From assembly GCF_008330945.1 (NCBI RefSeq), contig NZ_CP043489.1:3173501-3237500 (forward strand): DNA of 64,000 nucleotides, given 5' to 3'. The DNA comes from Labrys sp. KNU-23. GTDB taxonomy: Bacteria > Pseudomonadota > Alphaproteobacteria > Rhizobiales > Labraceae. Position 1 is the stretch's first letter; every line of letters starts with the position of its first letter. Shown one piece after another: positions 44,682 through 55,111 of this stretch. Both the position numbers and the translations under genes were made by a program. A model generated the notes under the pieces. It was not told where the DNA came from, made no database searches, and saw nothing but the letters and a program-made list of their open reading frames with translations.

Positions 44682-45485
44682 ATGAGCATGCCGCCGGACC
44701 GGAAGCCGGAGCCCGCCATATCAGCCACGCCGCTCTATGCGGAGGTGAAGCAGCACATCCTGGCACGGGTGCGCAGCGGTGAATGGCCGCCGGATCATCG
44801 CATTCCTTCCGAAAGCGAGCTGGTGGAGCAGCTTGGGGTCAGTCGCATGACGGTGAACCGGGCCCTGCGCGAACTGAGCCTCGAGGGCGTATTGGTGCGC
44901 ATGCAGGGCAGGGGCTCCTTTGTCGCCGGCGGCAATAGTCATTCGGACGTGTTTGCCGTCACCAACATCGCCGAGGAGATCCGCGGGCGCGGCCATGATT
45001 ACAGTGCGCAGGTGCTGCTGCTCGATACGCTGAAGGCGACGCCGGATATCGCCGATCTGCTCGAATTGCCGATCGGAAGCCCGGTTTTTCACTCGATCGT
45101 CGTGCATTGCGACAATGACGTGCCGATTCAGCTGGAGGATCGCTTCGTCAATCCGGCGGTGGCGCCGGCCTATCTCGACCATGATTTTACCAAGGTGACG
45201 CCCAATGAGGTGCTCAGCGCGGTGGTGCCGTGGAGCGAGGCGGAGCATCGCATCGAGGCGGTGCTGCCGCAGGCCTGGGAATGCAAATTGCTGGCGATTT
45301 CGCGGGCCGATCCTTGCCTGCTGATCCGTCGCCGCACCTTTGCAACCGGCTGGGTCGGGGCGCCCACACCGGAAACCGGCGGTGAAGAAGAGGCCGTGCA
45401 GCATGTCGTTACAGCGGTTCGCCTGCTGCTGCCGGGCGGGCGCTATCGCATCGAGCATCGCCGTCACTCGAACCGGGTAGGGTAG
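44682..45485 (+). CDS. hutC: histidine-utilisation repressor, GntR family
   Basis: HutC represses hut genes and is released by urocanate. The 267-residue protein has a GntR headpiece (LYAEVKQHILARVRSGEWPP, then VSRMTVNRALRELSLEGVL, about residues 20-75) and a UTRA effector domain (DNDVPIQLEDRFVNP is the conserved HutC segment). Near the C-terminus an extra acidic stretch, APTPETGGEEEAVQH, interrupts the sequence where most HutC proteins go straight from the R-RTW region to VTxARLLxPG. ATG at 44682 follows GAGGAA; an ATG at 44652 is possible. Confidence 0.92.
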   Translation: MSMPPDRKPEPAISATPLYAEVKQHILARVRSGEWPPDHRIPSESELVEQLGVSRMTVNRALRELSLEGVLVRMQGRGSFVAGGNSHSDVFAVTNIAEEIRGRGHDYSAQVLLLDTLKATPDIADLLELPIGSPVFHSIVVHCDNDVPIQLEDRFVNPAVAPAYLDHDFTKVTPNEVLSAVVPWSEAEHRIEAVLPQAWECKLLAISRADPCLLIRRRTFATGWVGAPTPETGGEEEAVQHVVTAVRLLLPGGRYRIEHRRHSNRVG

Positions 45486-45507
45486 TCGTCCGGGGCGTGA
45501 GATGCCC

Positions 45508-45547
45508 TTGACGGCCCATAAAACTGCTGCTAACTTGTATATACAAG
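45508..45547 (+). promoter_or_regulatory. hutU promoter with overlapping HutC operator
   Basis: A -35 box TTGACG (45508-45513) and a -10-like TAACTT (45531-45536) are spaced by 17 bases. The perfect palindrome cttgtatatacaag (45534-45547) overlaps the -10 box, so bound HutC would block RNA polymerase. Confidence 0.75.
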
Positions 45548-45565
45548 CAACAAGAGGTCATGTAC

Positions 45566-47239
<1,674 letters not shown>

Positions 47240-47308
47240 GGTGGCGTGCCGGCTGTGCCCGGCATTTCTGAAAATGCGATCATGGCCAACCCGCGGGGAT
47301 GGTCGACA

Positions 47309-47334
47309 GGCGGGTCTTCGGGCCCGCCTTTTTT
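47309..47334 (+). terminator. rho-independent terminator of hutU
   Basis: Stem ggcggg (47309-47314) with cccgcc (47323-47328), extended by partial loop pairing, is followed by six T. It lies 70 bases after the hutU stop codon. Confidence 0.85.
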
Positions 47335-47637
47335 CTTGCCCGAATGGAGTGCTTCCGTCGCCGGCGTTCCCTGGAGCGCAGATTTTGGTTCACCGCTCGG
47401 TGCAAGGAGGAGTTGCAGTAGGTCGTTGCTGCATTGTGACTTTTCAGTAACAACGAGGCTAAAAAGCGGCCGTTTTCAGGTGATTGGTAAGAATTTATGT
47501 TGTCGACCTGGCTCGATTGGTTCAGATTCGAGCGGTAAATTTTTTAATGTCGTTCTTTTTCTGCTGATATCGATACGATTTTGATCCGAAGACCTTCTGT
47601 TTTTTATCGAATGGCAGATATTTTCTTGGAGGAAATC
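47335..47637 (+). promoter_or_regulatory. porin leader and promoter region
   Basis: These 303 bases contain no supported gene. The part from about 47530 is AT-rich (aattttttaatgtcgttctt, then ttttttatcga) and probably contains the porin promoter and a long 5' leader, ending in GGAGGA six bases before the ATG. I see no clear -35/-10 pair. Confidence 0.5.
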
Positions 47638-48906
47638 ATGATAAAAAAATCATTTATTTTAGGAACGGCTGCAGCTCTCACCAGTTTTGCGGCTGCTCAT
47701 GCGGCGGATCTTCCTATGACCAAGGGGGAGGCCGTCGAATATGTGAAGGTCTGTACGGCCTTCGGGCCCGGCTTCTTCTACATTCCCGGCAGCGACACCT
47801 GCCTGCGGATCGGCAGCGAGTTCCGCATAGACTATCGCGTCTATGGCGGCGGCAAGTTCAATCGCGACGACAACCGCACTGCCTTCAATGCCCAGGCCCG
47901 TGTCTGGTTCGATGCCCGCACCGAGACCGAGTGGGGCCTGCTGCGTTCCTATTTCCAGATCAACGCCGACAGCAACACCGCCACGCGGGTCAACGGTACG
48001 GAAGAGCGCAACCGCTTCACCATCGACAAGGCCTTCATCCAGTTCGGGGGTCTGACGGCCGGTTATGCGCATTCCTTCTTCGGCTTCTACGACAACGACT
48101 ATGGCAACACCATCTTCGGCCCCTACTATGCCCAGTCGAACACGGTGAACCTCATCGCCTACACGGCGCAGTTCGGTGGCGGCTTCTCGGCGACCCTGTC
48201 GATCGAAGATGGCCGCGATCATCGCCAGAACGATGTGTTCGCCTATCAGGGCGGCCAGCAGGTGCCGGATGTCGTCGGCGTGCTCAGGCTCGACCAGGCG
48301 TGGGGCACGGTGGCGCTTCAGGCGGCGGCCCACCAGTTCCGCAGCGCCTCGCGCTATGACAATGGAACGCCGGACGATCCCGCGGATGACGTCGCCCTGC
48401 GCCACCAGAACAAATGGGGCTATGCGATCGGCGCTGATGTGCTGATCAAGATCCCCCAGCTGGAGGATGGGCACCTCGTCATCGAAGGCCAATATGCCGA
48501 CGGGGCACTGGACTATCTCGGCGCCGACAACCTCTATGCTCTCCGCTCGCAGGACTTCTACTACCGCAATGGCTTTTCGCGACTGGAAGCCGGCAAGGGC
48601 TGGTCGATCACTGCGGAACTGGGCGGCAATTTCACGCCGCAATGGGGCTTCAACATCGTGCCGAGCTATATCGACACGCGCTATGACGGCGCCGGCATCA
48701 ATGGCCAGGACCTGAAGGCCAAGGAGTATGCCATCACCGGCAACCTGACCTACATGGTCGTCAAGGGCCTGTCGGTGACCGGTGAGATCTCCTACATCCG
48801 CTCGGAGTTCGATCGCGAGCTCGGCACCGATACCTTTGCCGACAACCGGCCGAAGGAGAAGCTCAACTCGGTGGTCGGCGGCATCCGCATCAAGCGGATG
48901 TTCTGA
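47638..48906 (+). CDS. outer-membrane porin (Porin_2 family)
   Basis: This 422-residue porin has a signal peptide (MIKKSFILGTAAALTSFAAA, cleaved after AHA) and the N-terminal Porin_2 pattern EYVKVCTAFGPGFFYIPGSD followed by TCLRIGSEFRIDYRVYGG. The first pair of cysteines is conserved in this family. Alternating aromatic/polar strands continue to a C-terminal Phe (RIKRMF), as needed for BAM-dependent insertion. It is monocistronic, between the hutU terminator and a repeat-rich gap. Confidence 0.92.
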   Translation: MIKKSFILGTAAALTSFAAAHAADLPMTKGEAVEYVKVCTAFGPGFFYIPGSDTCLRIGSEFRIDYRVYGGGKFNRDDNRTAFNAQARVWFDARTETEWGLLRSYFQINADSNTATRVNGTEERNRFTIDKAFIQFGGLTAGYAHSFFGFYDNDYGNTIFGPYYAQSNTVNLIAYTAQFGGGFSATLSIEDGRDHRQNDVFAYQGGQQVPDVVGVLRLDQAWGTVALQAAAHQFRSASRYDNGTPDDPADDVALRHQNKWGYAIGADVLIKIPQLEDGHLVIEGQYADGALDYLGADNLYALRSQDFYYRNGFSRLEAGKGWSITAELGGNFTPQWGFNIVPSYIDTRYDGAGINGQDLKAKEYAITGNLTYMVVKGLSVTGEISYIRSEFDRELGTDTFADNRPKEKLNSVVGGIRIKRMF

Positions 48907-49005
48907 GGGCGCTGCCGCAAGTCGCTGCCGGCCTGGACCGGTGCATGAGAAAACGGAGCAGGGCCGACACGACAGCAGCGTTCGTATTAAGGCGTGCGGG
49001 ATGGG

Positions 49006-49111
49006 CGGAGTGTCAGCCTCACAGCTCCATCAAATGATGGAGCGGGGCTGACATCCTGCTTGCCGGCAAGTGCTTCGTTTTCAAGATGTCAGCCAGGAGG
49101 CTGACACTCCG
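49006..49111. repeat. nested inverted repeat downstream of the porin gene
   Basis: Perfect 15-base arms cggagtgtcagcctc (49006-49020) and gaggctgacactccg (49097-49111) enclose the perfect hairpin gctccatca-aa-tgatggagc (49024-49043) and the pair ggctgacatc/gatgtcagcc. It may serve as the porin transcript terminator. The rest of 48907-49418 shows only a short hairpin gggac-gtga-gtccc at about 49277-49290 and no supported gene. Confidence 0.75.
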
Positions 49112-49418
49112 ATCTCCTTTGAATGAAAACCGCGACTGAAGTGTCACTCCAGGTCACCTGAGACGGGCAAAACGGCCCGGCTTTCCGCGTGACGCAAGCG
49201 TTCCCTGCCCGCTCTTCATAGCCCCCACTGCGCGCCAGCGTGTTTTCAAGGGCAGGCGAGCATAGCTGACTGCCGGGGGACGTGAGTCCCCGGGAAATCA
49301 GGCCGTCAATGCGTCAGTATTTTTGAAGCTTGGTGTGCGAAGGGGCATGGTGCCGGCCTTTAGTGGCGGCCCGCGATGTTGTAGAGCCAGATGTGCTTGC
49401 CCGCTCTGGAGCCTTGCC

Positions 49419-50588
49419 TTGAAGCTCGTCTACTTCTCCCCGCATTTTCCCGACAATGGCGCGGCGTTCTGCAGCCGCCTGGCCAGCGCTGGCGTGACCG
49501 TCCTTGGTATCGGCGACGCGTCCTATGAGACGCTGCGGCCCGAACTCAAAAGCGCGCTTGCCGAATATTACCGCGTTTCCAGCATGGAGGATGGCGATCA
49601 GGTCCTGCGCGCCATGGGCCATTTCATCCATCGCTGGGGCCGCATCGACCGCTTCGAATCCCTCAACGAGCATTGGCTCGAGCAGGATGCCGGCATCCGC
49701 ACCGATTTCAACATTCCCGGCATCAAACGCGATTTCGTCGACAATCTGAAGCAGAAGTCGAAGATGCGGGCCTTTTTCGACAAGGCGGGCGTCGAGACGA
49801 TCCGCCAGCGCCCCTATGTCGACCGCGAGGGCGTGGAGGCTTTCATCGGCGAGGTCGGCTATCCCGTCGTGATCAAGCCCGATCAGGGCTCGGGGGCAAG
49901 CAACACCGTCAAGATCGCCTCGACCGGCGATCTCGACCGCTTCGAGGCCAGTCGGCGAGCGGGGGTACCCTATGTGGTCGAGCAGTTCATCGACGGCATC
50001 GTGCTCACCTATGACGGGCTGGTCGATCGCGACGGCCGGATCGTGTTCGCTGCCAGCCACCGCTTCGAGCAATCCATCATGGGCGTGGTCAACGCCGACA
50101 GCCATCTCAACTATTACTGCCTGCCCCATGTCGATCCGGCGATTGAACAGGCGGGACGGGCCGCCATCGCCAGTTTCGGCATTCGCGAGAAATTCTTCCA
50201 TATCGAGTTCTTCCAGACACGGGCGGACAAACGCATCGTGGCGCTGGAGATCAACATGCGCCCTCCCGGCGCCTGGATGACCGACGCCATCAACTATGCC
50301 TATGACATCGACGTCTATCGCGAATGGGCCAGCATGGTGGCGGACAATACGGTCGGCGGCCCGTTCGAGGGGCGCTATTATGTCGGGTATGCCAGCCGCA
50401 AGAACCATATCCGTTATGTCAACGACCATCAGGCCGTCTTGAAGGCGCATGGCGACAAGATCGTGCATTTCGCGCCGATCGAGGCAGTCTTCAGCCGGGC
50501 CATGGGCAATTTCGCCTATCAGTTCCGTTCGCAGGATTTCGACGAGGTGAAGGCGATCGTGCGTTTCATCCAGGCCGTGGAGGATTGA
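49419..50588 (+). CDS. ATP-grasp family ligase of unknown substrate
   Basis: This 389-residue protein has the ATP-grasp domain order: a central nucleotide loop VGYPVVIKPDQGSGASNTVK (about residues 147-166), VVEQFIDGIVLTYDGLVDRD, and the metal-binding FFQTRADKRIVALEINMRPP (Glu and Asn). I placed the start at TTG 49419 (LKLVYFSPHFPD) because GGAG lies upstream and earlier sequence looks non-coding. It is followed after four bases by an alpha/beta hydrolase gene. Family members join a carboxylate to an amine or thiol. The substrate here is unknown. Confidence 0.85.
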   Translation: MKLVYFSPHFPDNGAAFCSRLASAGVTVLGIGDASYETLRPELKSALAEYYRVSSMEDGDQVLRAMGHFIHRWGRIDRFESLNEHWLEQDAGIRTDFNIPGIKRDFVDNLKQKSKMRAFFDKAGVETIRQRPYVDREGVEAFIGEVGYPVVIKPDQGSGASNTVKIASTGDLDRFEASRRAGVPYVVEQFIDGIVLTYDGLVDRDGRIVFAASHRFEQSIMGVVNADSHLNYYCLPHVDPAIEQAGRAAIASFGIREKFFHIEFFQTRADKRIVALEINMRPPGAWMTDAINYAYDIDVYREWASMVADNTVGGPFEGRYYVGYASRKNHIRYVNDHQAVLKAHGDKIVHFAPIEAVFSRAMGNFAYQFRSQDFDEVKAIVRFIQAVED

Positions 50589-50592
50589 GACG

Positions 50593-51351
50593 TTGCAGAT
50601 CGCCTATCACAAGCGCGGCAGCGCCGAGCTCGGGCGCGAGATGGAATTCAAGGTCTACGGCCATGCCGGCCGGCCAGTCCTGGTCTTCCCCACCTCGAAC
50701 GGGCGCTTCTATCAATATGAGGATTCGGGCGGCATCGGCGCGCTTGCCGACCGTATCGAGGCCGGCGAACTGCGGGTGTGGACTGTCGATGGCATCGATG
50801 GCGAGAGTTTCTTTGCCGAGCACGACGATATCCAGTACCGCATCGGCCGCCACGAGGCCTATTTCCGGTATGTCCGCCACGAATTGCTGCCGGAGATCCT
50901 GGACGTCGCGGGAGGCAGGGCGCCCCTGCTGACCGGATGCTCGATGGGGGCCTTCCATGCCAGCAATTTCCTGTTCCGTTTTCCGGAGACGGTGGCGGGC
51001 GTGATCGGCTTGAGCGGCGTCTACTCGACCCGGCACTTCTTCGGGAAGGCTCTCGACGGGCAGATCTACTTCAATTCGCCGCTCGCCTATCTCGCGGGCC
51101 TGGAAGAAGGCGAGTTGCTGGATCGGATCCGCTCGCGCCGCCTGTTCTTCTGTTGCGGGCGGGGAGCCTGGGAAGAGAGAATGGTCGAGGATACCGGCAA
51201 TCTGGCACGGTTGCTGTCCGCCAAGCAGATCCCGGCCTGGGTCGATTTCTGGGGTGCCGACGTCAGCCATGACTGGCCCTGGTGGCACCGGCAGATCGTG
51301 TATTTCTTCGGCAAATGGCTGGATGCCGACCGCGCCAGCCCGGTGGGATAG
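50593..51351 (+). CDS. alpha/beta-hydrolase (esterase D-like) paired with ATP-grasp gene
   Basis: This 252-residue hydrolase begins at TTG 50593 (QIAYHKRGSAELGREMEFKV). The nucleophile elbow is TGCSMGAFHASNFLF (Ser near residue 116). Strand pattern GRPVLVFPTSNGRFYQYED and the C-terminal ADVSHDWPWWHRQIVYFF supply the Asp and His. It resembles the putative esterase/S-formylglutathione hydrolase group. Coupling to the ATP-grasp gene suggests that one enzyme forms and the other hydrolyses, edits or transfers an ester or amide. That is inference. Confidence 0.85.
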   Translation: MQIAYHKRGSAELGREMEFKVYGHAGRPVLVFPTSNGRFYQYEDSGGIGALADRIEAGELRVWTVDGIDGESFFAEHDDIQYRIGRHEAYFRYVRHELLPEILDVAGGRAPLLTGCSMGAFHASNFLFRFPETVAGVIGLSGVYSTRHFFGKALDGQIYFNSPLAYLAGLEEGELLDRIRSRRLFFCCGRGAWEERMVEDTGNLARLLSAKQIPAWVDFWGADVSHDWPWWHRQIVYFFGKWLDADRASPVG

Positions 51352-51371
51352 CGCGGTGGGCCCTATTGGGA

Positions 51372-52904
51372 TCAGGGGGAGGAGGACAGGGCGGCTGCCT
51401 CGTCCGCTTTAGTCCCTTCCGGCGCCGCGCGGCGCCCGAGGAAGACGAAGACCACCGCGGCCGTGACGATGGTGATGGCGGCGAGCAGCAGGAGCAACGT
51501 GGCGAACGCGTCGCCATAGGCCTGGATCAGGGCGGGGCGGGCAAGCTGCGGCAGCGCGCCGGCAGCGCCGGCAACGTCTCCCGTCACCAGTTTCTGGGCT
51601 CCCTCCCTCACCTGCTCGCCGGCGAGGTGGCCGGCAGTCAGGGCCGAGAGCACGGCGCTGACGATGGCGAGCGCCACGCCTTCGCCGGCGACGCGGACCG
51701 TCGAGAAGATGCCGGTTGCCATGCCGGCGCGCTCGGCGGGCACCACGGAGACGGCGAGGCCATCCATCAGGCCCCAGGGCAGGCTGATGCCGATGCCGAT
51801 CACGGCCATGGGCGCGAGCATGGCCGATACATCGCCGCCAACCGGCATGAAGCTCAGCCAGGCAAGCCCGGCTGCGCAGACCAGCAGGCCGAGGCTTGAG
51901 ATCACGGCCGGTGCGATCCAGCGCGAGAGCCAGCCCGCCAGGAGTGGGAGAACCAGCAGCGGCGCGGACAGGGCCATCATCATGCGACCCGCGGCGACCT
52001 CGCCGACCCCTTCGATGCCGACGAAGCGGATCGGCAGGAGGATCAGCAACACCACGAAGGCATAGGCCGGCGCGGCTGCCAGCAATTGCACGCCCACGAA
52101 GCGCCCATAGCGGAACAGGCTGAGGTCGAGCATTGGGCGGGGCGAGTTGAGTTCGATGCGTACGAACAGCGCCATCAGGGCCGCGGCGCCGATGAGCAGG
52201 GTGATGACGAATGGATCGCCCCAACCGCTTTCAGGAGCCTGCAGCATGCCATAGGTGAACAGGGTCAAAGCGAGCGTGAAGCTGATGGCACCCGGCCAAT
52301 CCAGTCCGCGTGCCTGGGGATCGCGGGATTCCCGCAGCACGAGGATGCCGATCAGGAAGGACACGACCGTCAAGGCGACGACGGCAAGGAAGATGCTGGG
52401 CCAGCCGAAGGTCTCGCTCATCAGGCCCGAACTGATCGGGCCGAAGGAGAGGCCGGCGCCGAAGCTAGCCCCGACGACGCTGAAGGCACGCATGCGGGCC
52501 GCATCGGAGAATTCCTGGGCCAGGGCCGCCATGCCGCCCGCGAAGGCCGCCGCGGCGGCAATGCCCTGGAGCGCGCGCAGGAAGTCGAAGACCAGGATGG
52601 AGCGGGCCCCCACCAGGGCCAGCGAGGCCAGGGCGAAGCCGGCGACTCCGGTGAGGAAGATGCGCTTGCGCCCGAAACTGTCGGCCAGGGCGCCGGCGGC
52701 CATCAGCGCGCTGCCGAAGGTCAGCATGAAGGCGTTCGTCACCCAATTCAGGGCGACCGGGCTGCCGCCCAACGTCTCGGCGATGGCGGTCAGCGCCACG
52801 GCCGGGCCGGTGAAGGTCAGCGGCATGGCGATGGCAGCCAGGCAGACGGATAGCAGGATGAGCGCCTTGTGGGCCGCGCTCGGAGCCAAGGTACGGTCTG
52901 TCAT
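51372..52904 (-). CDS. MFS multidrug transporter, DHA2 family (14-helix)
   Basis: This 510-residue exporter of the QacA/EmrB type starts MTDRTLAPSAAHKALILLSV. The helix-2/3 motif GALADSFGRKRIFLTGVAGF is present, followed by the antiporter motif region GIAAAAAFAGGMAALAQEF. Fourteen hydrophobic segments are plausible. It is divergent from the LysR gene at 53125, its likely regulator. Confidence 0.9.
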   Translation of the reverse strand: MTDRTLAPSAAHKALILLSVCLAAIAMPLTFTGPAVALTAIAETLGGSPVALNWVTNAFMLTFGSALMAAGALADSFGRKRIFLTGVAGFALASLALVGARSILVFDFLRALQGIAAAAAFAGGMAALAQEFSDAARMRAFSVVGASFGAGLSFGPISSGLMSETFGWPSIFLAVVALTVVSFLIGILVLRESRDPQARGLDWPGAISFTLALTLFTYGMLQAPESGWGDPFVITLLIGAAALMALFVRIELNSPRPMLDLSLFRYGRFVGVQLLAAAPAYAFVVLLILLPIRFVGIEGVGEVAAGRMMMALSAPLLVLPLLAGWLSRWIAPAVISSLGLLVCAAGLAWLSFMPVGGDVSAMLAPMAVIGIGISLPWGLMDGLAVSVVPAERAGMATGIFSTVRVAGEGVALAIVSAVLSALTAGHLAGEQVREGAQKLVTGDVAGAAGALPQLARPALIQAYGDAFATLLLLLAAITIVTAAVVFVFLGRRAAPEGTKADEAAALSSSP

Positions 52905-53124
52905 GAAATCGGTGCTCGAAAATTGGTGGCAGATCGCCGGCCGGATTCAGGGGCCTCCGCCTGGAGACTTACCCTGGAGAAATGGCGCGATCCGTTGCGA
53001 GCAATCTATTCTTGCCGCATTATTGGTAAAATAGGGGCTTCGTTCCGAAGATAACGGAATGAAATTCCGGAATGGCGAAGAGATTTACCGGACCTTCCCG
53101 ACGGGACGGTCTCGCGGAGGGCCT

Positions 53125-54015
53125 ATGGACAGGAGCGGCAATCTCACGGCCTTCGTGCGCACGGCGGACCTTGGCAGTTTCGCCGCAGCCGGACGGGTGC
53201 TCGGCCTTTCTGCCTCGGCCGTCGGCAAGTCGGTCGCCAAGCTGGAGCAGGATCTCGGCGTCCGGCTGTTCCAGCGCACCACCCGCACCATCCGCCTCAC
53301 CGAAGAGGGACGCCTGTTTCACGAACGCTGCCGCCGTGTCCTCGACGATCTCGACGATGCCTGGGCCATCGTGGCGGGTTCGCGCGATGCTCCGCGGGGG
53401 CGGCTGCGGGTGTCGACGCCGGTCGTCACCTATCACATCCTGATGCCGCTGATGCCGGAGTTCACCACGCTCTATCCGGAGATCGAACTCGACTTCGATT
53501 TCAACGACCGGCTGGTCGACCTGGTCGAGGAGGGCGTCGATATCGCCATCCGCAGCGGTGAACTGCCGGATTCCCGGCTGATGTCGCGGGTGTTCTGCTC
53601 CTTTCGCCAGATGTTGTTCGCTTCGCCCGCTTATCTCGAGCGTCACGGCACGCCGCAAAAGCTGCGCGATCTCGATGGCCATCTCGCCATCCGCTACCGC
53701 TTTCTCAACAGCGGCAGGATGCTGGAATGGCCCTTGATCCTGCCACCGGACGAGCCCGAACCGCGCACGCGCATCATCTTCACCTGCAACAATATGGAAG
53801 CCATGCGCGGCGCCACGCTCGGCGGACTCGGCATCGGCGTCATGCCGGATTTCCTGGTGCACGATGCCGTCGAGGCCGGAATGCTGCGGACCGTTTTGCC
53901 CGATCACGTGGGCGGGCCGCGCAACTTCAACATGATCTGGCCGTCCAACCGGCATCTCTCGCCGAAGGTTCGTGTCTTCGTGGACTTCATGCAGGCCCGG
54001 CTCACCGGTGTGTGA
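53125..54015 (+). CDS. LysR-family transcriptional regulator (CrgA-like)
   Basis: This 296-residue LTTR has its helix-turn-helix at residues about 5-60 (LTAFVRTADLGSFAAAGRVLG, then SASAVGKSVAKLEQDLGVRL). The effector domain ends WPSNRHLSPKVRVFVDFM. ATG 53125 follows CGGAGGG; a longer frame from 53059 lacks such a signal. The intergenic space with the DHA2 exporter is 220 bases. Confidence 0.9.
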   Translation: MDRSGNLTAFVRTADLGSFAAAGRVLGLSASAVGKSVAKLEQDLGVRLFQRTTRTIRLTEEGRLFHERCRRVLDDLDDAWAIVAGSRDAPRGRLRVSTPVVTYHILMPLMPEFTTLYPEIELDFDFNDRLVDLVEEGVDIAIRSGELPDSRLMSRVFCSFRQMLFASPAYLERHGTPQKLRDLDGHLAIRYRFLNSGRMLEWPLILPPDEPEPRTRIIFTCNNMEAMRGATLGGLGIGVMPDFLVHDAVEAGMLRTVLPDHVGGPRNFNMIWPSNRHLSPKVRVFVDFMQARLTGV

Positions 54016-54114
54016 GCATGAAGTCAGCAGTTAAATTCGCGACATTGTCGGATTGGCGGATCTTCCCGCGTCCTTGGGGCATCAGGCCGCGAAGAGGCCT
54101 CGGAGGAGAACGTC

Positions 54115-54591
54115 ATGTCCAAGATTTCGCCGTGCCTGTGGTTTGCGGGCGAGGCCGAGGAGGCCGCCAATTTCTATGTGTCGCTGCTGCCGGATTCGCG
54201 CATCGATCACGTGCAGCACAACGTCGCCGATGGTCCGGGCGGCAAGGCCGGCAGTGTGCTGATGGTCCGCTTCACGCTCGCCGGCGAGAGCTATCTCGCC
54301 CTCAATGGCGGCGAGAAATGCGACTATAATCACGCCGTCTCCTTCCACATCGACTGCGTTGATCAGGCCGAGATCGACCGGCTGTGGGACGCATTGGGCG
54401 AGAAGGGGGAGTTGATTCATTGCGGCTGGCTCAAGGACCGCTATGGCGTGCACTGGCAGATCGTTCCCTCGATTCTGCCAGCGCTGCTGGCCGATCCCGA
54501 TCAGGCCAAGGCGCAGCGCGTCATGGCCGCCGTGCTCGGGGCGATCAAGTTCGACATCGCCACGCTGCAGACGGCGTATGACGGGATGTGA
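54115..54591 (+). CDS. VOC-fold protein of the PhnB/3-demethylubiquinone methyltransferase-like family
   Basis: This 158-residue protein has the paired beta-alpha-beta-beta-beta fold of the glyoxalase superfamily: ISPCLWFAGEAEEAANFYVS at the start, VRFTLAGESYLALNGGE, and the second half SFHIDCVDQAEIDRLWDAL with LKDRYGVHWQIVPSILPALL. The family name is historical; no methyltransferase motif is present. GGAGGAGAACGTC precedes the ATG. The function is unknown. Confidence 0.85.
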   Translation: MSKISPCLWFAGEAEEAANFYVSLLPDSRIDHVQHNVADGPGGKAGSVLMVRFTLAGESYLALNGGEKCDYNHAVSFHIDCVDQAEIDRLWDALGEKGELIHCGWLKDRYGVHWQIVPSILPALLADPDQAKAQRVMAAVLGAIKFDIATLQTAYDGM

Positions 54592-54630
54592 GACCGGGTG
54601 CATAACCCAGGTTGCATGACAATAACGTTT

Positions 54631-54712
54631 CCTGGGACCGCCAGCATCTTGCCGGCTCTTGGAGGGCGGTCTGTGCAGGCGAAAAAGCCAGCAGGATGCT
54701 GGCGGTCCCAGG
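54631..54712. repeat. inverted repeat, 'cctgggaccgcc' type
   Basis: Perfect 18-base arms cctgggaccgccagcatc (54631-54648) and gatgctggcggtcccagg (54695-54712) enclose further pairing of gccggct with agccagc. The outer cctggga...tcccagg is shared with the element at 60329-60409, while the cores differ. Confidence 0.8.
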
Positions 54713-55111
54713 GGTAGTCCTGAACTTGCCGTGCCAGTCAGCGCCTTGGAGATCTGGTGTTAGCGGGCGGCGATTGCGGTTCCGCGCAGGGGCTGGTGCG
54801 AAGGTGTCCGGCACGCGGCTCCCTTGCCTGGATTGGAGGCTGCAACACCCGCAACATGGCCGGGTGCCGGTGGCGGTTCCAGCGGCAAATCGGCCAGTTC
54901 CCGCAGGGACATGGCCTGCAGGCTGGGATGGTCGAGCGGCTCCAGGCTGCGGGCTGGCGTCAGCGGCTTGTGTATCCAGTGCTGCTTAAGGGTCTTGAGT
55001 ATCCTGGCGGTCAGCATGTTGACGATATCCTTGAATTCCTGCTGTCGAATCTCCGGTAAAGGGGGCGGAAAAGAAATGGAGTTCTGTGCAGGCATGCTAT
55101 AGAAAAACTAT
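54713..55111. other. intergenic region with no supported gene
   Basis: About 400 bases lie between the palindromic repeat and the LysR gene. Short frames on both strands have no credible start or family. Just before the LysR start the inverted repeat tatag-aaaaa-ctata (55098-55112) touches the ATG and could be an operator. Confidence 0.45.
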
